From Xenorhabdus griffiniae (GTDB taxonomy: Bacteria > Pseudomonadota > Gammaproteobacteria > Enterobacterales > Enterobacteriaceae): 64,000 nucleotides of DNA. Of this stretch, positions 51,621-62,370 are shown piece after piece. The notes below the pieces were generated by a model. It worked only from the letters and a program-made list of their open reading frames with translations. It was not told where the DNA came from and did not search any database. Numbering within the stretch: the first letter of the stretch is position 1; every line of letters begins with the position of its first letter. Where the stretch lies: NCBI RefSeq assembly GCF_037265215.1, contig NZ_CP147737.1, positions 2,698,001-2,762,000 on the forward strand, given 5' to 3'. Made by a program: the position numbers and the translations under genes.

Positions 51621-54600
51621 ATGGGTAGTACCACTATGGGTGTAAAGCTCGATGAAGCAACGCGTAATCGAATCAAAGCCGCAGCACAACGAATTGAACG
51701 CACACCACACTGGCTAATTAAGCAAGCCATTTTTAATTATCTTGAACGTCTGGAGAATGAGGGAAAGCTCCCAGAAATATCAGCAGGTCAGGATAACAAA
51801 GAAGAAATGATTTCCGAAGTAGAATCACAGATTGAGGCGCCTTATCAACCATTTCTGGATTTTGCCGAACATATTTTGCCCCAATCGGTGAAACGTTCTG
51901 CAATTACTGCGGCCTATCGCCTCCCCGAAACTCAAGCGGTTCCTATGCTGCTGCAACGCGCACAGCTATCAGAGGAGCAAGCGAAGGCAGCTCATAAACT
52001 CGCCTATTCTATTGCCGAAAAGCTGCGTCAACAAAAACAGGGTATTGGCCGCTCAGGTTTGGTTCAGGGATTACTGCAAGAGTTTTCACTTTCTTCACAA
52101 GAAGGTGTGGCATTGATGTGCCTCGCCGAAGCCTTGTTACGTATCCCCGACAAAGCCACCCGTGATGCCTTGATCCGCGATAAAATCAGCAACGGCAACT
52201 GGCACTCTCATTTAGGCCAAAGCCCCTCCATGTTTGTCAATGCGGCAACGTGGGGGTTGTTGTTCACTGGTAAGCTGGTGTCCACCCATAATGAAGCCAA
52301 GTTATCCAAATCCTTAAACCGTATTATCAGCAAAAGCGGCGAGCCGCTGGTACGCAAGGGTGTGGATATGGCGATGCGCCTGATGGGTGAGCAATTTGTG
52401 ACGGGAGAAACCATTGCCCAAGCTCTTGCTAATGCGCGCAAGTTGGAGGAAAAAGGCTTCCGTTATTCTTATGACATGCTCGGCGAAGCCGCATTAACCG
52501 AAGAAGATGCGCAAGCTTATATGGTTTCCTATCAGCAAGCGATCCACGCCATTGGCAAGGCATCAAATGGCCGTGGTATTTATGAGGGGCCAGGCATTTC
52601 CATCAAACTTTCTGCCCTGCACCCGCGTTACAGCCGTGCTCAATACGAACGTGTTATTGAGGAACTCTATCCTCGTCTGCTTTCCCTAACCTTACAGGCT
52701 CGCCAATACGATATCGGTATCAATATTGATGCTGAGGAAGCCGATCGTCTGGAAATTTCCCTCGATTTGCTGGAAAAATTGTGTTTCGAGCCAAAATTGG
52801 AAGGCTGGAACGGTATTGGTTTTGTCATTCAGGCTTACCAGAAACGCTGTCCTTTCGTCATTGACAGCATTATTGATTTGGCACAACGCAGTCGTCACAG
52901 ATTGATGATCCGGCTGGTGAAAGGGGCTTATTGGGATAGTGAAATTAAACGTGCTCAAATCGATGGTCTGGAAGATTATCCGGTCTATACCCGTAAGGTG
53001 TATACCGACGTTTCTTACCTTGCCTGTGCCCGCAAACTGCTCGCTGTCCCTAATCTGATCTATCCACAATTTGCTACCCATAACGCACATACTTTATCCG
53101 CCATTTATCACCTGGCCGGGCAAAACTATTATCCGGGACAATATGAATTCCAATGTCTGCATGGCATGGGGGAGCCGCTTTATGAGCATGTTGTCGGCAA
53201 AATTTCAGAAGGTAAACTCAATCGTCCATGCCGTATTTACGCTCCTGTAGGCACACACGAAACACTACTGGCTTATTTGGTGCGCCGTTTGCTGGAAAAT
53301 GGGGCTAATACGTCGTTTGTTAATCGCATTGCTGATACGTCACTACCGATTGATGAACTGGTCTCTGATCCGGTAAAAATTGTACAGGAATTAGCCCAAA
53401 ACGAAGGGCAAATCGGCCTGTCGCATCCCAAAATCCCTCTGCCACGTGATTTATACGGCAAAAACCGTGTTAATTCATTGGGATTAGATCTCTCCAATGA
53501 ACATCGTTTAGCTTCTCTTTCCAGCGCCCTGCTCAGTTCTTCAATAGAAACGTGGAACAGCGAACCCTTGTTAGGTGGTGATTACCAACCGACAGGAGAA
53601 CTGCCTGCAACTAAGCCGGTGAATAATCCCGCCATAAATGCCGACATTGTGGGTTATGTTCGTGAAGCCACTGAACAAGAAGTCAGCCACGCGCTGGATG
53701 TGGCTACCGATGCCGGCGCAATTTGGTTTGCCACTCCCCCTTCAGAACGGGCCGCAATTTTAGTGCGTGCAGCGGAGTTGATGGAAAATGACCTGCAATC
53801 TTTACTCGGTATTCTGGTTCGTGAAGCGGGTAAAACATTCAACAATGCAATTGCCGAAGTGCGCGAAGCCGTAGATTTTCTCCATTATTACGCGAGTCAG
53901 GTTCGCCAAGATTTCGCTAATGATACCCACCGCCCACTGGGACCTGTTGTGTGTATCAGCCCGTGGAACTTCCCGCTGGCAATTTTCACCGGCCAAATTG
54001 CCGCTGCATTGGCAGCAGGTAATAGTGTTCTGGCAAAACCCGCAGAGCAAACGCCACTTATTGCCGCCGTTGCGGTAAAAATATTGCACCAAGCGGGCAT
54101 TCCTCGCGATGTGCTGCAACTACTGCCCGGACAAGGGGAAACGGTGGGAGCGCTGCTGGTTGGTGATGAACGTGTACGCGGTGTGATGTTTACCGGCTCT
54201 ACCGCAGTTGCCAGCTTGTTACAACGCAATATTGCTGGCCGTCTTGATGCACAAGGGCGCCCGACACCGTTAATCGCAGAAACCGGTGGTCTGAATGCCA
54301 TGATCGTCGATTCTTCCGCTTTGACCGAGCAAGTTGTTACCGATGTCATTGCTTCTGCTTTTGACAGTGCAGGCCAGCGCTGTTCAGCCTTGCGTATCCT
54401 GTGCGTTCAGGAAGATGTCGCTGAAAGGACTATCGCTATGCTGAAAGGAGCGATGGCTGAATGCCGGATGGGTAATACTGAGCACTTATTCACAGATATT
54501 GGCCCTGTCATTGATGCAGAAGCAAAAGCGGGTATCGAACGTCATATCCAAACCATGCGTAGCAAAGGTCGGACGATTTATCAGGCGGCATATGAAAATG

Positions 54601-55601
54601 CCACCGATAGCCAGGAGTGGTCACAAGGCACTTTCGTCAAACCAACGCTTATCGAGTTGGAAAGCTTCGACGAATTGAAAAAAGAAATTTTCGGGCCAGT
54701 CCTGCATGTTGTCCGTTTTAAACGTAATGAGTTGGATAAACTGCTGGATCAGATCAACGCTACGGGTTATGGCTTGACGCTGGGGATCCACACTCGTATC
54801 GATGAAACCATCGCCCAAGTCACAGGCAAAGCAAAAGTCGGCAACATATATGTCAACCGCAATATGGTTGGTGCCGTCGTTGGCGTGCAGCCATTTGGTG
54901 GCGAAGGTTTATCAGGCACAGGGCCAAAAGCCGGTGGGCCGCTGTATTTGTATCGCTTACTGTCACAACGCCCTCTCAATGCCGCCAGCCAAACCCTGGA
55001 GCGACAGGATACAGAGTATGAACTTGATGCCAAAGCCCGTGTTGATCTGCACACGCCTTTCTACAAACTGGCAGATTGGGCAACCGAACAAAATAATGAA
55101 GCATTATCCCAGGTGATTCAGGAATACAGTTTACTGGCACAAGGTGGAACAATACGCTTATTACCAGGACCAACCGGAGAGCGTAATACTTATACCCTAT
55201 TACCACGTGGTTATGTTCTTTGCCTTGCAGACAACGAACAGGATGCATTGGTGCAATTAGCCGCAGTACTCTCTGTCGGTTGTCAGGCTCTTTGGGAGAA
55301 AGATGAACTGCATCAAGGGCTACAACGCCAGTTACCGAATGAAATTCACCAACATATCCATTGGGTTAATGATTGGCAGCATGAAGAAACAGCGATGGCA
55401 GCGGTTATTTATCATGGCGATTGCGATCAATTGCGCCGAGTATGTGAAGTGATTGCCCAACGTAAAGGGCCGATTATCTCCGTCCAGGGTTTTGCCCGTG
55501 GTGAAACTAATTTGCTGCTAGAGCGCTTACTGCATGAACGTTCATTAAGTGTTAATACGGCGGCAGCAGGCGGTAATGCGAGCTTGATGACAATTGGTTA
55601 A
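51621..55601 (+). CDS. putA: Trifunctional proline utilisation protein PutA
   Basis: A 1326-residue protein: N-terminal ribbon-helix-helix repressor (MGSTTMGVKLDEATRNRIKA, about 1-50), proline dehydrogenase domain (FAD; YDMLGEAALTEEDAQAYM, GPGISIKLSALHPRY, DYPVYTRKVYTDVSYLACA) and delta1-pyrroline-5-carboxylate dehydrogenase domain (NAD; SPWNFPLAIFTGQIAAALAA, GQRCSALRILCVQ, GGEGLSGTGPKAGGPLYL). It turns proline to glutamate at the membrane and, when not membrane-bound, represses put genes. ATG 51621 follows AAGGAG. Confidence 0.97.
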   Translation: MGSTTMGVKLDEATRNRIKAAAQRIERTPHWLIKQAIFNYLERLENEGKLPEISAGQDNKEEMISEVESQIEAPYQPFLDFAEHILPQSVKRSAITAAYRLPETQAVPMLLQRAQLSEEQAKAAHKLAYSIAEKLRQQKQGIGRSGLVQGLLQEFSLSSQEGVALMCLAEALLRIPDKATRDALIRDKISNGNWHSHLGQSPSMFVNAATWGLLFTGKLVSTHNEAKLSKSLNRIISKSGEPLVRKGVDMAMRLMGEQFVTGETIAQALANARKLEEKGFRYSYDMLGEAALTEEDAQAYMVSYQQAIHAIGKASNGRGIYEGPGISIKLSALHPRYSRAQYERVIEELYPRLLSLTLQARQYDIGINIDAEEADRLEISLDLLEKLCFEPKLEGWNGIGFVIQAYQKRCPFVIDSIIDLAQRSRHRLMIRLVKGAYWDSEIKRAQIDGLEDYPVYTRKVYTDVSYLACARKLLAVPNLIYPQFATHNAHTLSAIYHLAGQNYYPGQYEFQCLHGMGEPLYEHVVGKISEGKLNRPCRIYAPVGTHETLLAYLVRRLLENGANTSFVNRIADTSLPIDELVSDPVKIVQELAQNEGQIGLSHPKIPLPRDLYGKNRVNSLGLDLSNEHRLASLSSALLSSSIETWNSEPLLGGDYQPTGELPATKPVNNPAINADIVGYVREATEQEVSHALDVATDAGAIWFATPPSERAAILVRAAELMENDLQSLLGILVREAGKTFNNAIAEVREAVDFLHYYASQVRQDFANDTHRPLGPVVCISPWNFPLAIFTGQIAAALAAGNSVLAKPAEQTPLIAAVAVKILHQAGIPRDVLQLLPGQGETVGALLVGDERVRGVMFTGSTAVASLLQRNIAGRLDAQGRPTPLIAETGGLNAMIVDSSALTEQVVTDVIASAFDSAGQRCSALRILCVQEDVAERTIAMLKGAMAECRMGNTEHLFTDIGPVIDAEAKAGIERHIQTMRSKGRTIYQAAYENATDSQEWSQGTFVKPTLIELESFDELKKEIFGPVLHVVRFKRNELDKLLDQINATGYGLTLGIHTRIDETIAQVTGKAKVGNIYVNRNMVGAVVGVQPFGGEGLSGTGPKAGGPLYLYRLLSQRPLNAASQTLERQDTEYELDAKARVDLHTPFYKLADWATEQNNEALSQVIQEYSLLAQGGTIRLLPGPTGERNTYTLLPRGYVLCLADNEQDALVQLAAVLSVGCQALWEKDELHQGLQRQLPNEIHQHIHWVNDWQHEETAMAAVIYHGDCDQLRRVCEVIAQRKGPIISVQGFARGETNLLLERLLHERSLSVNTAAAGGNASLMTIG

Positions 55602-56045
55602 TATCATTCGGGTAGCGTAATTTTTTTGTTGGAGCATTTATTTAGTACCCCAAATTCTGTTTAAGCCATCACTGGAAAATCCGCTTCTGAGTAGAAAACT
55701 TTCAGTGATGGTTCATTAATACGTTATTTGTGTGCAGCAGATCATCCAGAGAAGATATTTCGTTGGTAAATCTGAAAAAATGCAGGTATGGCAACCAGCG
55801 GAGATTTGGCTATCCAGCCATGACCCCGCTGTTTTTTAAATCAAAATAGTCTCGATGTTCTGGAAAAATAATGAAATTATAAGTCAGGGAAATATTGGGG
55901 AATAGCAATTGGTTACCATTCTTAAAAATTGCACTTATTATATGAATGCAAGATTTATTATAAATACATAGAGGGGAATGCGATTACTACGCATTCCCCT
56001 CTGAAATCGTTTCAATTTGACAACATTATCTATCGGTATAATTAA
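55602..56045. other. Intergenic region putA-fliZ
   Basis: No gene. A perfect 13-base stem (AGAGGGGAATGCG at 55970-55982, CGCATTCCCCTCT at 55990-56002) lies after the fliZ stop on the minus strand and is a probable fliZ terminator, though the T tract is short. Confidence 0.55.
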
Positions 56046-56558
56046 TCAATGACCGTTCTGTTGCCAACTCAGATATTGTTCATATTTACGCAGTGCAATA
56101 TTGTAATTGCTGAAAGCAGATTGGGATAATTTTTCGCTGAGTTTTTCCTGAATTTTTTCTGTGGTAAATTCACTGGTCGGATAATTACTTGAAGTCAGCA
56201 ATTCATCCAAACGCCTTAAACGAACCACATACTCACGCACAGTACTGTGACTCATCTCCGTTTGCTCAAACAGATACTGTTTAAATGACATAATGTCGAA
56301 ATAATCAGTCTGGCTATTGCAATAAATTTCACTACAAAAGCGGCACAACGCCACGAATTTACCCTGCAATTCATTCCAGGTTTTGTCATCCACCAACTCA
56401 GTCATCTCAGAAATCGCTTCTTTATTGATGACCTGACCGTTAAAAACCAGCGAAATACGGTCAAGGGTTTTATGACAGTGCAGACAATGAGTCTGGCTGT
56501 GTTTATAATCTTTGATATAACGGCTAAGAGGCCGTTTCTTTTGTGTTGTAATAGACAT
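56046..56558 (-). CDS. fliZ: FliZ, flagellar regulator
   Basis: A 170-residue regulator of the flagellar cascade, which in Xenorhabdus and Salmonella controls flagellar, haemolysin and virulence genes. It begins MSITTQKKRPLSRYIKDYKH, with Cys-rich pairs THCLHCHK and LCRFCSE, and a C-terminal helical region resembling phage-integrase core folds (SHSTVREYVVRLRRLDELLT). Start at 56558 by comparison with family starts; the frame is open to 56603. It follows fliA by 53 bases. Confidence 0.95.
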   Translation of the reverse strand: MSITTQKKRPLSRYIKDYKHSQTHCLHCHKTLDRISLVFNGQVINKEAISEMTELVDDKTWNELQGKFVALCRFCSEIYCNSQTDYFDIMSFKQYLFEQTEMSHSTVREYVVRLRRLDELLTSSNYPTSEFTTEKIQEKLSEKLSQSAFSNYNIALRKYEQYLSWQQNGH

Positions 56559-56611
56559 AAGAGATAAAGCCCTGTGTATAGTCTTAACAAAAAAAACAAA
56601 CAAGCAAAAAG

Positions 56612-57334
56612 TTACTTCTCTGGATTCAAGCGCGCCCTCAACCTTTTTATTGCCTGGCTGTGAAGCTGACTTACGCGGGATTCTCCCACATTAAGCACCG
56701 CGCCGATCTCTTTAAGATTCAGTTCTTCCTGATAGTACAACGTAAGAACCATCTTTTCCCGTTCAGGTAACGATTCTATGACCTCGATAACCCGCTGACG
56801 AAGATCACCTTCCAGTAATTGTTGCAGAGGGTTTGCCTCATGCTCCTCCTCAATCACTGGTTCACAGCTTTCACCGTGAATTTCGTGCCATTCGTCATAA
56901 GAAAACAGTTGACTGTTATTCGTGTCTAACAGTATTTGCCGATATTCTATCAGATTAATCTTTAATTCTTTAGCAACTTCCTGCTCACTGGCTGGACGGC
57001 CTAACTCTTGCTCAAGTTTACGGATGGTCTGCGTGACTTCACGTGCGTTACGCCGCACACTACGCGGAGCCCAATCACGGCTCCTCAACTCATCCAACAT
57101 TGCACCTCTGATGCGCTGTACCGCATAGGTGGTAAAGGCGGTTCCCTGCATGGAATCAAACCGCTCCACTGCATTCAGTAAGCCTATGCCACCGGCCTGA
57201 AGTAAGTCATCGAGTTCTACGTTGGCAGGCAATCTGACCTGTAGCCTCAATGCTTCATGGCGAACTAGTGGTACATAGCGCTTCCAGAGGCTATTTTTGT
57301 CCATCACGCCTTCGGCGGTATACAAATCGCTCAC
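56612..57334 (-). CDS. fliA: Flagellar sigma factor FliA (sigma-28)
   Basis: A 240-residue sigma-28 factor for class 3 flagellar genes. It begins MSDLYTAEGVMDKNSLWKRY in good agreement with family starts; GTG 57334 is preferred to GTG 57346. Region 2 (LQAGGIGLLNAVERFDSMQG, RIRGAMLDELRSRDW) and region 4 (EREKMVLTLYYQEELNLKEI) are complete. It transcribes the fliC and fliD promoters seen at 58665 and 58799. Confidence 0.97.
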   Translation of the reverse strand: MSDLYTAEGVMDKNSLWKRYVPLVRHEALRLQVRLPANVELDDLLQAGGIGLLNAVERFDSMQGTAFTTYAVQRIRGAMLDELRSRDWAPRSVRRNAREVTQTIRKLEQELGRPASEQEVAKELKINLIEYRQILLDTNNSQLFSYDEWHEIHGESCEPVIEEEHEANPLQQLLEGDLRQRVIEVIESLPEREKMVLTLYYQEELNLKEIGAVLNVGESRVSQLHSQAIKRLRARLNPEK

Positions 57335-57520
57335 AACAACAGACACCTTTGGATAAGAGACTGGATACCATTATCCAATCCCCTAATCGGTACAATCGTT
57401 GGAACAATGAAGTAAAAGCACTTCTTTTTCACCTATGCGAAATTTTTGCTGTCCGCCCAAATGCATAATCAGTTTCAGGCTGTCCTTGACGATCTTGCTA
57501 AAAACACTCACTCAACACTA

Positions 57521-57555
57521 AAAAATAAGGATCGGCGAACCGATCCTTATTTTAT
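57521..57555. terminator. Flagellin terminator
   Basis: AAAATAAGGATCGGCGAACCGATCCTTATTTT is a strong symmetrical hairpin between fliA and the fliC stop; on the minus strand it ends fliC transcription. Confidence 0.9.
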
Positions 57556-57608
57556 AAGCGTTGTTTATGCAGGTTGCCCTGCATAATTGCCTAACGGGTA
57601 AATAAAAA

Positions 57609-58586
57609 TTAACGCAGCAGAGACAGAACGGTTTGTGGAACCTGGTTCGCTTGTGCCAGAACAGAAGTACCCGCCTGTTGCAGGATGTTACCACGGCTCA
57701 TATTGGAAACTTCAGTTGCGTAGTCAGCGTCTTGGATACGACTTCTTGCTGCTTCCAGGTTGTTAACAGTGTTGTTCAGGTTGTTAACAGTGGATTCCAG
57801 ACGGTTTTGAACTGCACCTAAGGAGCTGCGCAGGCTGTCAACTTTAGACAAAGCTTCGTCTATTTTAGTCAATGGCTTTTCTGTAGCTGGTTGCCCTGCT
57901 GCTTGTGCTTTTTCAAGAGATTTTTGTGCTGTATCAAGCTTTCCTTGTGCAGTAGCTTTGTCAGCGGGAGATGCGGCTGCTAATTCTTTCTCAGCGTTTT
58001 TTACTTTTTCTTCTTCTGCCTTTACTGCTGCTTTCTGTGCATCAGTTTGTTCGAGTGCAACTCTAAACTCACCCAGACCTAGTTCTCCTTTATCAATTTT
58101 TTTCAAGTCAATCTTGATAATTTCACCATCATTAGCACCAACCTGAACCTTCATTTCAGTTACTTCGCCACTCAATACCTTCACGCCATTGAACTGAGTT
58201 TGTTCAGATATACGGTCAATTTCCGCCAGACGCTGAGTAACTTCTTCCTGGATGGATTTCTTGTCACTTTCAGAGTTTGTACCATTTGTAGACTGAACAG
58301 TCAGTTCACGGATACGTTGCAGGTTGTTATTGATTTCGTTCAAAGCACCTTCGGTAGTCTGGGCAATGGAGATACCGTCGTTAGCGTTACGGGCAGCTTG
58401 ATTCAGACCTTTAACGTTAGCAGTAAAACGGTTAGCGATCGCTTGACCAGCAGCGTCATCCTTCGCGCTGTTAATACGTAAACCAGAAGACAGACGTTCA
58501 ATAGCAGTACCCAGAGTACCTTTAGATCTGGTCAGGTTATTTTGCGCCAGCAGAGAGGAGTAGTTAGTATTAATGACTGATGCCAT
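57609..58586 (-). CDS. fliC: Flagellin
   Basis: A 325-residue filament protein. N-terminal D0/D1 ([20 protein letters not shown], then [20 protein letters not shown]) and C-terminal D1/D0 ([34 protein letters not shown]) are conserved. The short central domain (about 160-240) is lysine/alanine/glutamate-rich ([29 protein letters not shown]) rather than the usual beta domain. Controlled by a sigma-28 promoter. Confidence 0.97.
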   Translation of the reverse strand: MASVINTNYSSLLAQNNLTRSKGTLGTAIERLSSGLRINSAKDDAAGQAIANRFTANVKGLNQAARNANDGISIAQTTEGALNEINNNLQRIRELTVQSTNGTNSESDKKSIQEEVTQRLAEIDRISEQTQFNGVKVLSGEVTEMKVQVGANDGEIIKIDLKKIDKGELGLGEFRVALEQTDAQKAAVKAEEEKVKNAEKELAAASPADKATAQGKLDTAQKSLEKAQAAGQPATEKPLTKIDEALSKVDSLRSSLGAVQNRLESTVNNLNNTVNNLEAARSRIQDADYATEVSNMSRGNILQQAGTSVLAQANQVPQTVLSLLR

Positions 58587-58664
58587 AGTAGAGTTCCTTT
58601 TAAAATCAAGTCGATATAATTAGTTTGAGCCTTTTGCTCACGGTGTTCATCACCGCCAACAGTT

Positions 58665-58691
58665 TTATCGGCCCCTTCAAAAGAACCTTTA
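58665..58691 (-). promoter_or_regulatory. Sigma-28 promoter of fliC
   Basis: On the minus strand TAAA, 15 bases, then GCCGATAA match the sigma-28 consensus exactly. It lies about 80 bases before the fliC start. Confidence 0.9.
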
Positions 58692-58798
58692 ATATTTCTT
58701 GAAAAAACTTTTTTATTTTTTTCTCACTTTTCCCCGATAACCCAAATAGCGCCTGTTCTCACCAATTATTCCATCCATCAAAAAAATCATTTTGTCAG

Positions 58799-58825
58799 TA
58801 AACTTTTCGCAAATTAGTCCGATAA
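58799..58825 (+). promoter_or_regulatory. Sigma-28 promoter of fliDST
   Basis: TAAA, 15 bases, then TCCGATAA, one base from the consensus -10. It lies 36 bases before fliD, and AAGGAG follows before the ATG. Confidence 0.88.
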
Positions 58826-58861
58826 CACACCCAGTGATGCTTTTTATTAAAAGGAGTCAAT

Positions 58862-60337
58862 ATGGCTAGCATTTCTTCGATAGGAATCGGATCTGGAATA
58901 GATCCAAAATTACTGGATCAACTTGAAGCAAATGAAAAAAAACGCTTAGAACCACTAACACAGCAACAAACCAGCTATAAAGCTAAACTTACCGGTTTTG
59001 GTACGTTAAAAGGCAGTTTAGAAAAGTTAAAGAGTGCATCTGAAGAACTCAAAAAATTCGATAAACTCAATACCACTAAAACTAGTGAAGATCATAAAAC
59101 ATTTACTCCGAGTACAGATTCCAAAGCTAGCCCAGGTAACTATGTTATTGAAGTGCAACAGCTTGCTAAGGCTCAGTCTTTGCAATCTAAGGCATTTTCT
59201 GATGTAAAAACCCCACAAGGGGAACAAGGTAAAGGTACTCGTACCATTACTATTACGCAACCAGGTGAAAAAAAAGTCGGCGAAGAAAAAGAAAAGCCAA
59301 TACACATTTCCCTGAAAGATAATGAAACTTCTCTGATTGAAATTCGCGATGCGATTAATAAACAAGAAGGCAATGTTAATGCCAGCATTATCAAAGCAGA
59401 AGATGATAAAAACTATTTGATCCTGACTTCGAAAAAAGCCGGCACAAAATCAGTTATGACGATTAAGGTTGAAGGTGATGATACGCTAGGTAAGTATCTG
59501 AACTATACTCCTGGTGTTGTTAACAATGATTCTGATGCAATAAAAGAAACTGTCGCCCCTAAAAATGCAATATTAACGGTTAACGGTATTAAAATTGAAC
59601 GCCAAACCAATGAAATAAAGGACGCGCCAGAAGGTGTTATTCTAAATCTGAAAAAAGTCTCAGAAACAGTCACAGAACAAGTTCCGGGAAAAAATGGTAC
59701 AACCGAAACCAAAGAAGTAGTTAAATCAGAAACACTGGTTGTTTCCCGTGATATCGAACCAATGAAAGAAGCAATCAAAAAATGGGTTGATGCTTATAAT
59801 GATGTACAGGCCACTTTTACCTCACTGACAAAATTTAAGTCCGTAGGAAAAGGTGAAGCAGCTTCGAAAGACAATGGAGTCTTATTGGGTGACGGTACAT
59901 TAAGAGGTATTCAAAGCCAGTTAAGACAACAACTGTTTGCGGCACAACACGTTGATGATATCGCTACCCTGAATAAACTGGGCATCAAACAAAAAGAGGA
60001 TGGCAAGCTGGAAATTAGTAACGAAAAACTGGAAAAAAACCTGAAAGAGAAACCTGCCAATGTTAAGGCTTTTTTTATGGGGGATGGAGAAAAAACCGGT
60101 TTTGCCACCCAGACTTTTAATTTATTGAAAAAAACGCTGGATAGCCATGAAGGGACTATCGATACAGCAACAGAAGGTATCAAGAAGAGTCTGAAAACAC
60201 TAGAAAGACAAGTAGAACAGACTAACAGAAACATTGAAGCCACAATGGCGCGCTATAAAAAACAATTTACCGCCCTGGATAAACTCGCCAGTTCACTGAA
60301 GCAATCAGAGTTATCCTTGTTCCAGCTTTTAAGATAA
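58862..60337 (+). CDS. fliD: Flagellar filament cap FliD
   Basis: A 491-residue cap protein that guides flagellin assembly. MASISSIGIGSGIDPKLLDQ at the N-terminus and the C-terminal coiled coil (ALDKLASSLKQSELSLFQLL) are typical. The central part is long, Lys/Thr-rich and presumably variable. First gene of fliDST, driven by a sigma-28 promoter. Confidence 0.95.
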   Translation: MASISSIGIGSGIDPKLLDQLEANEKKRLEPLTQQQTSYKAKLTGFGTLKGSLEKLKSASEELKKFDKLNTTKTSEDHKTFTPSTDSKASPGNYVIEVQQLAKAQSLQSKAFSDVKTPQGEQGKGTRTITITQPGEKKVGEEKEKPIHISLKDNETSLIEIRDAINKQEGNVNASIIKAEDDKNYLILTSKKAGTKSVMTIKVEGDDTLGKYLNYTPGVVNNDSDAIKETVAPKNAILTVNGIKIERQTNEIKDAPEGVILNLKKVSETVTEQVPGKNGTTETKEVVKSETLVVSRDIEPMKEAIKKWVDAYNDVQATFTSLTKFKSVGKGEAASKDNGVLLGDGTLRGIQSQLRQQLFAAQHVDDIATLNKLGIKQKEDGKLEISNEKLEKNLKEKPANVKAFFMGDGEKTGFATQTFNLLKKTLDSHEGTIDTATEGIKKSLKTLERQVEQTNRNIEATMARYKKQFTALDKLASSLKQSELSLFQLLR

Positions 60338-60349
60338 AAAAGGACACTA

Positions 60350-60760
60350 ATGTATCAACGTTCGGCAAGCCAATTATACGCTCAAGTAGATCTTGAGAGC
60401 GAAATTATGAATGCCTCTCCCTATCAGTTGATTCAGATATTGTTCAACGGGGCGCTCAGCGCCCTGCGTCGTGCAATCATTCTGATGCAACAAGGGAATA
60501 TTCCAGAAAAAGGGATAGCTATTTCAAAGGCGATTAATATCATTGATAATGGTCTCAAAGAGGGATTAGATTTCGAGAAAGGCGGCGAGATTGCCCAGAA
60601 TCTTTTTGCTTTATATGATTATATGGGTCGCCGTTTACTCCATGCCAATTTACGCAATGATGAGAAGGCTATTACCGAAGTGATTGATTTACTTACCGAG
60701 ATTTCAGATGCTTGGCGGCAAATAGGTCCTCATTACAACGCCAGTCAGGATATTGTTTAA
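60350..60760 (+). CDS. fliS: Flagellin chaperone FliS
   Basis: A 136-residue export chaperone for flagellin. It starts MYQRSASQLYAQVDLESEI, with ASPYQLIQILFNGALSALRR and FALYDYMGRRLLHANLRNDE as family marks. It lies 12 bases after fliD, and its stop overlaps the fliT start (TAATG). Confidence 0.95.
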   Translation: MYQRSASQLYAQVDLESEIMNASPYQLIQILFNGALSALRRAIILMQQGNIPEKGIAISKAINIIDNGLKEGLDFEKGGEIAQNLFALYDYMGRRLLHANLRNDEKAITEVIDLLTEISDAWRQIGPHYNASQDIV

Positions 60761-61134
60761 TGAAAAATGATACGGATCTTTTGTCAGCTTATCAGCAGAT
60801 CCTTAGTTTAAGTGAGCAAATGATTGATTTAGCCAGAAATGAAAAGTGGGACGAACTGATTGATATGGAGATCACTTACCTGAAGGCAGTCGAAGTGGTG
60901 ACTTCATTATCAGAAAATTCAGACGCCCCCATTTCATTACAGCAACAATTGACCAAAATTTTGCAAACTGTCTTGGATAATGAAAAAGAAACTAAGAGAT
61001 TGTTGCAAAGAAGGTTAAATGAACTCAGCGACCTGATTAAACAGGAAAGTTGTAAGCAACTCTTACATGATACATACGGACAGTTCCCGACTAATAACTA
61101 TGAAATGGAGTTAATTACGACGGAATCAAAATAG
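60760..61134 (+). CDS. fliT: FliT, FliD chaperone and FlhDC antagonist
   Basis: A 124-residue protein, mostly helical (YQQILSLSEQMIDLARNEKW, then LQQQLTKILQTVLDNEKETK). FliT binds FliD and, when free, inhibits FlhD4C2. Identified mainly from position in fliDST plus length and helical pattern; the start at 60760 is set by overlap with fliS. Confidence 0.88.
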   Translation: MKNDTDLLSAYQQILSLSEQMIDLARNEKWDELIDMEITYLKAVEVVTSLSENSDAPISLQQQLTKILQTVLDNEKETKRLLQRRLNELSDLIKQESCKQLLHDTYGQFPTNNYEMELITTESK

Positions 61135-61510
61135 ATATCACAGAGGCACCAGTGATTCCATTTAACAATAACTCTGATTAATGGTGTCATTTATTTTTTT
61201 ATTTCAGGCGGTGTCAATTCGTCACTATCGTTTTTTTGGTTAATCTAATTCGGCACTTTATTGTATTGATATTTTGCAAACAATCAAGGTATCCTATCTA
61301 TAATTTTTAACAAAAAATTAACCATTAAATGATAGTGGCGATTCTGATTTCGTGAGGCAATTAACAGGCGATATTATCAACAAATATGATTTTTAATTAA
61401 AAGGCGAATAACACAAAAAAACTATATAAATAATATCGTTATCATCATGATATTATCCATTCGAGAAATAGGATTTTCTCAGTATCAATTTTAATTGACA
61501 GCTATCCTCT
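61135..61510. other. AT-rich interval after fliT
   Basis: No gene found. The sequence is mostly AT-rich, with a possible weak hairpin after the fliT stop. No promoter of confidence. Confidence 0.4.
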
Positions 61511-62152
61511 GGAAAAAGGGTACCGATTCATATCAGTCTGGAGAATACCTGCGTTCAGAAAGAATATCGAAAAATCCGCCGGGATCACACTTTCAGCTAC
61601 GGTAATCGGTTTTATCTAATCGACTCTCCGCTCAGGTATTCGATAGCCAACCAGAAAATCGAGATACGAAAACACTATGGTGGTTGCTTTATAGCCTATT
61701 TTGCAGACCGACAATTACAGATCTCTGAAGTGATTGAACCTGCGAAACCCTCGCTGTATGACTTGGAAATCCAAAGAAAACTAGATGCGCTAGCATTAGC
61801 GGATAAGCTGGGTAATGTTGCTGAAGCCGCTCGGCAGAGTGGTTGCTCCCGTGACACGCTCTACCGCTATCGTAAGTTACTCGAAGAAAAAGGACCGGAA
61901 GGCCTCAAACGCACTTTTACTCCCGCATTACATCATAAAAATCGGACCACAAGGGAAATAGAAGAACAGGTGATTGCTTTCTCATTAGAAAATCCCCATC
62001 TGGGTCAGGTACAAGTCTCGGCTCAGATGCGAGAAAAATATCAAATAACCCTTAGTCCGAATGGTGTGAGACACATTTGGCTGCGGGAAAAGATGAATAC
62101 AAGTGCTCTACGAGTTGAGAAAGCCAGAACCTCGCTTGCTATTTTATTATGA
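61511..62152 (+). pseudogene. Decayed transposase/integrase gene
   Basis: An open frame without its own ATG at the left edge: QKEYRKIRRDHTFSYGNRFY, LIDSPLRYSIANQKIEI at first, then KPSLYDLEIQRKLDALALAD and NVAEAARQSGCSRDTLYRYR (a helix-turn-helix) and LEENPHLGQVQVSAQM-like text. The first part resembles the end, the second the start, of IS481/ISNCY-type transposases, so it may be a fused remnant. The catalytic domain is missing after ALRVEKARTSL. Inactive. Confidence 0.6.
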
Positions 62153-62370
62153 CACTCTGCAGTTGAGCAATGAACACGGGAGCAGGTATACTGAAGCGAC
62201 AAAGTCCCTCGGTAATTAGTCCGTCAGTCTCCCTCGGTAATCACACTAGTACAAATAACGACCTTTATTTTTACTTTTTCACCAGAGAAGTAAATGCTCT
62301 TTTCTTTTGTCTAAGAAACTAACGTATGTATAATAATGCGTTTTTATATAACTATTAAATAGTATAACTT

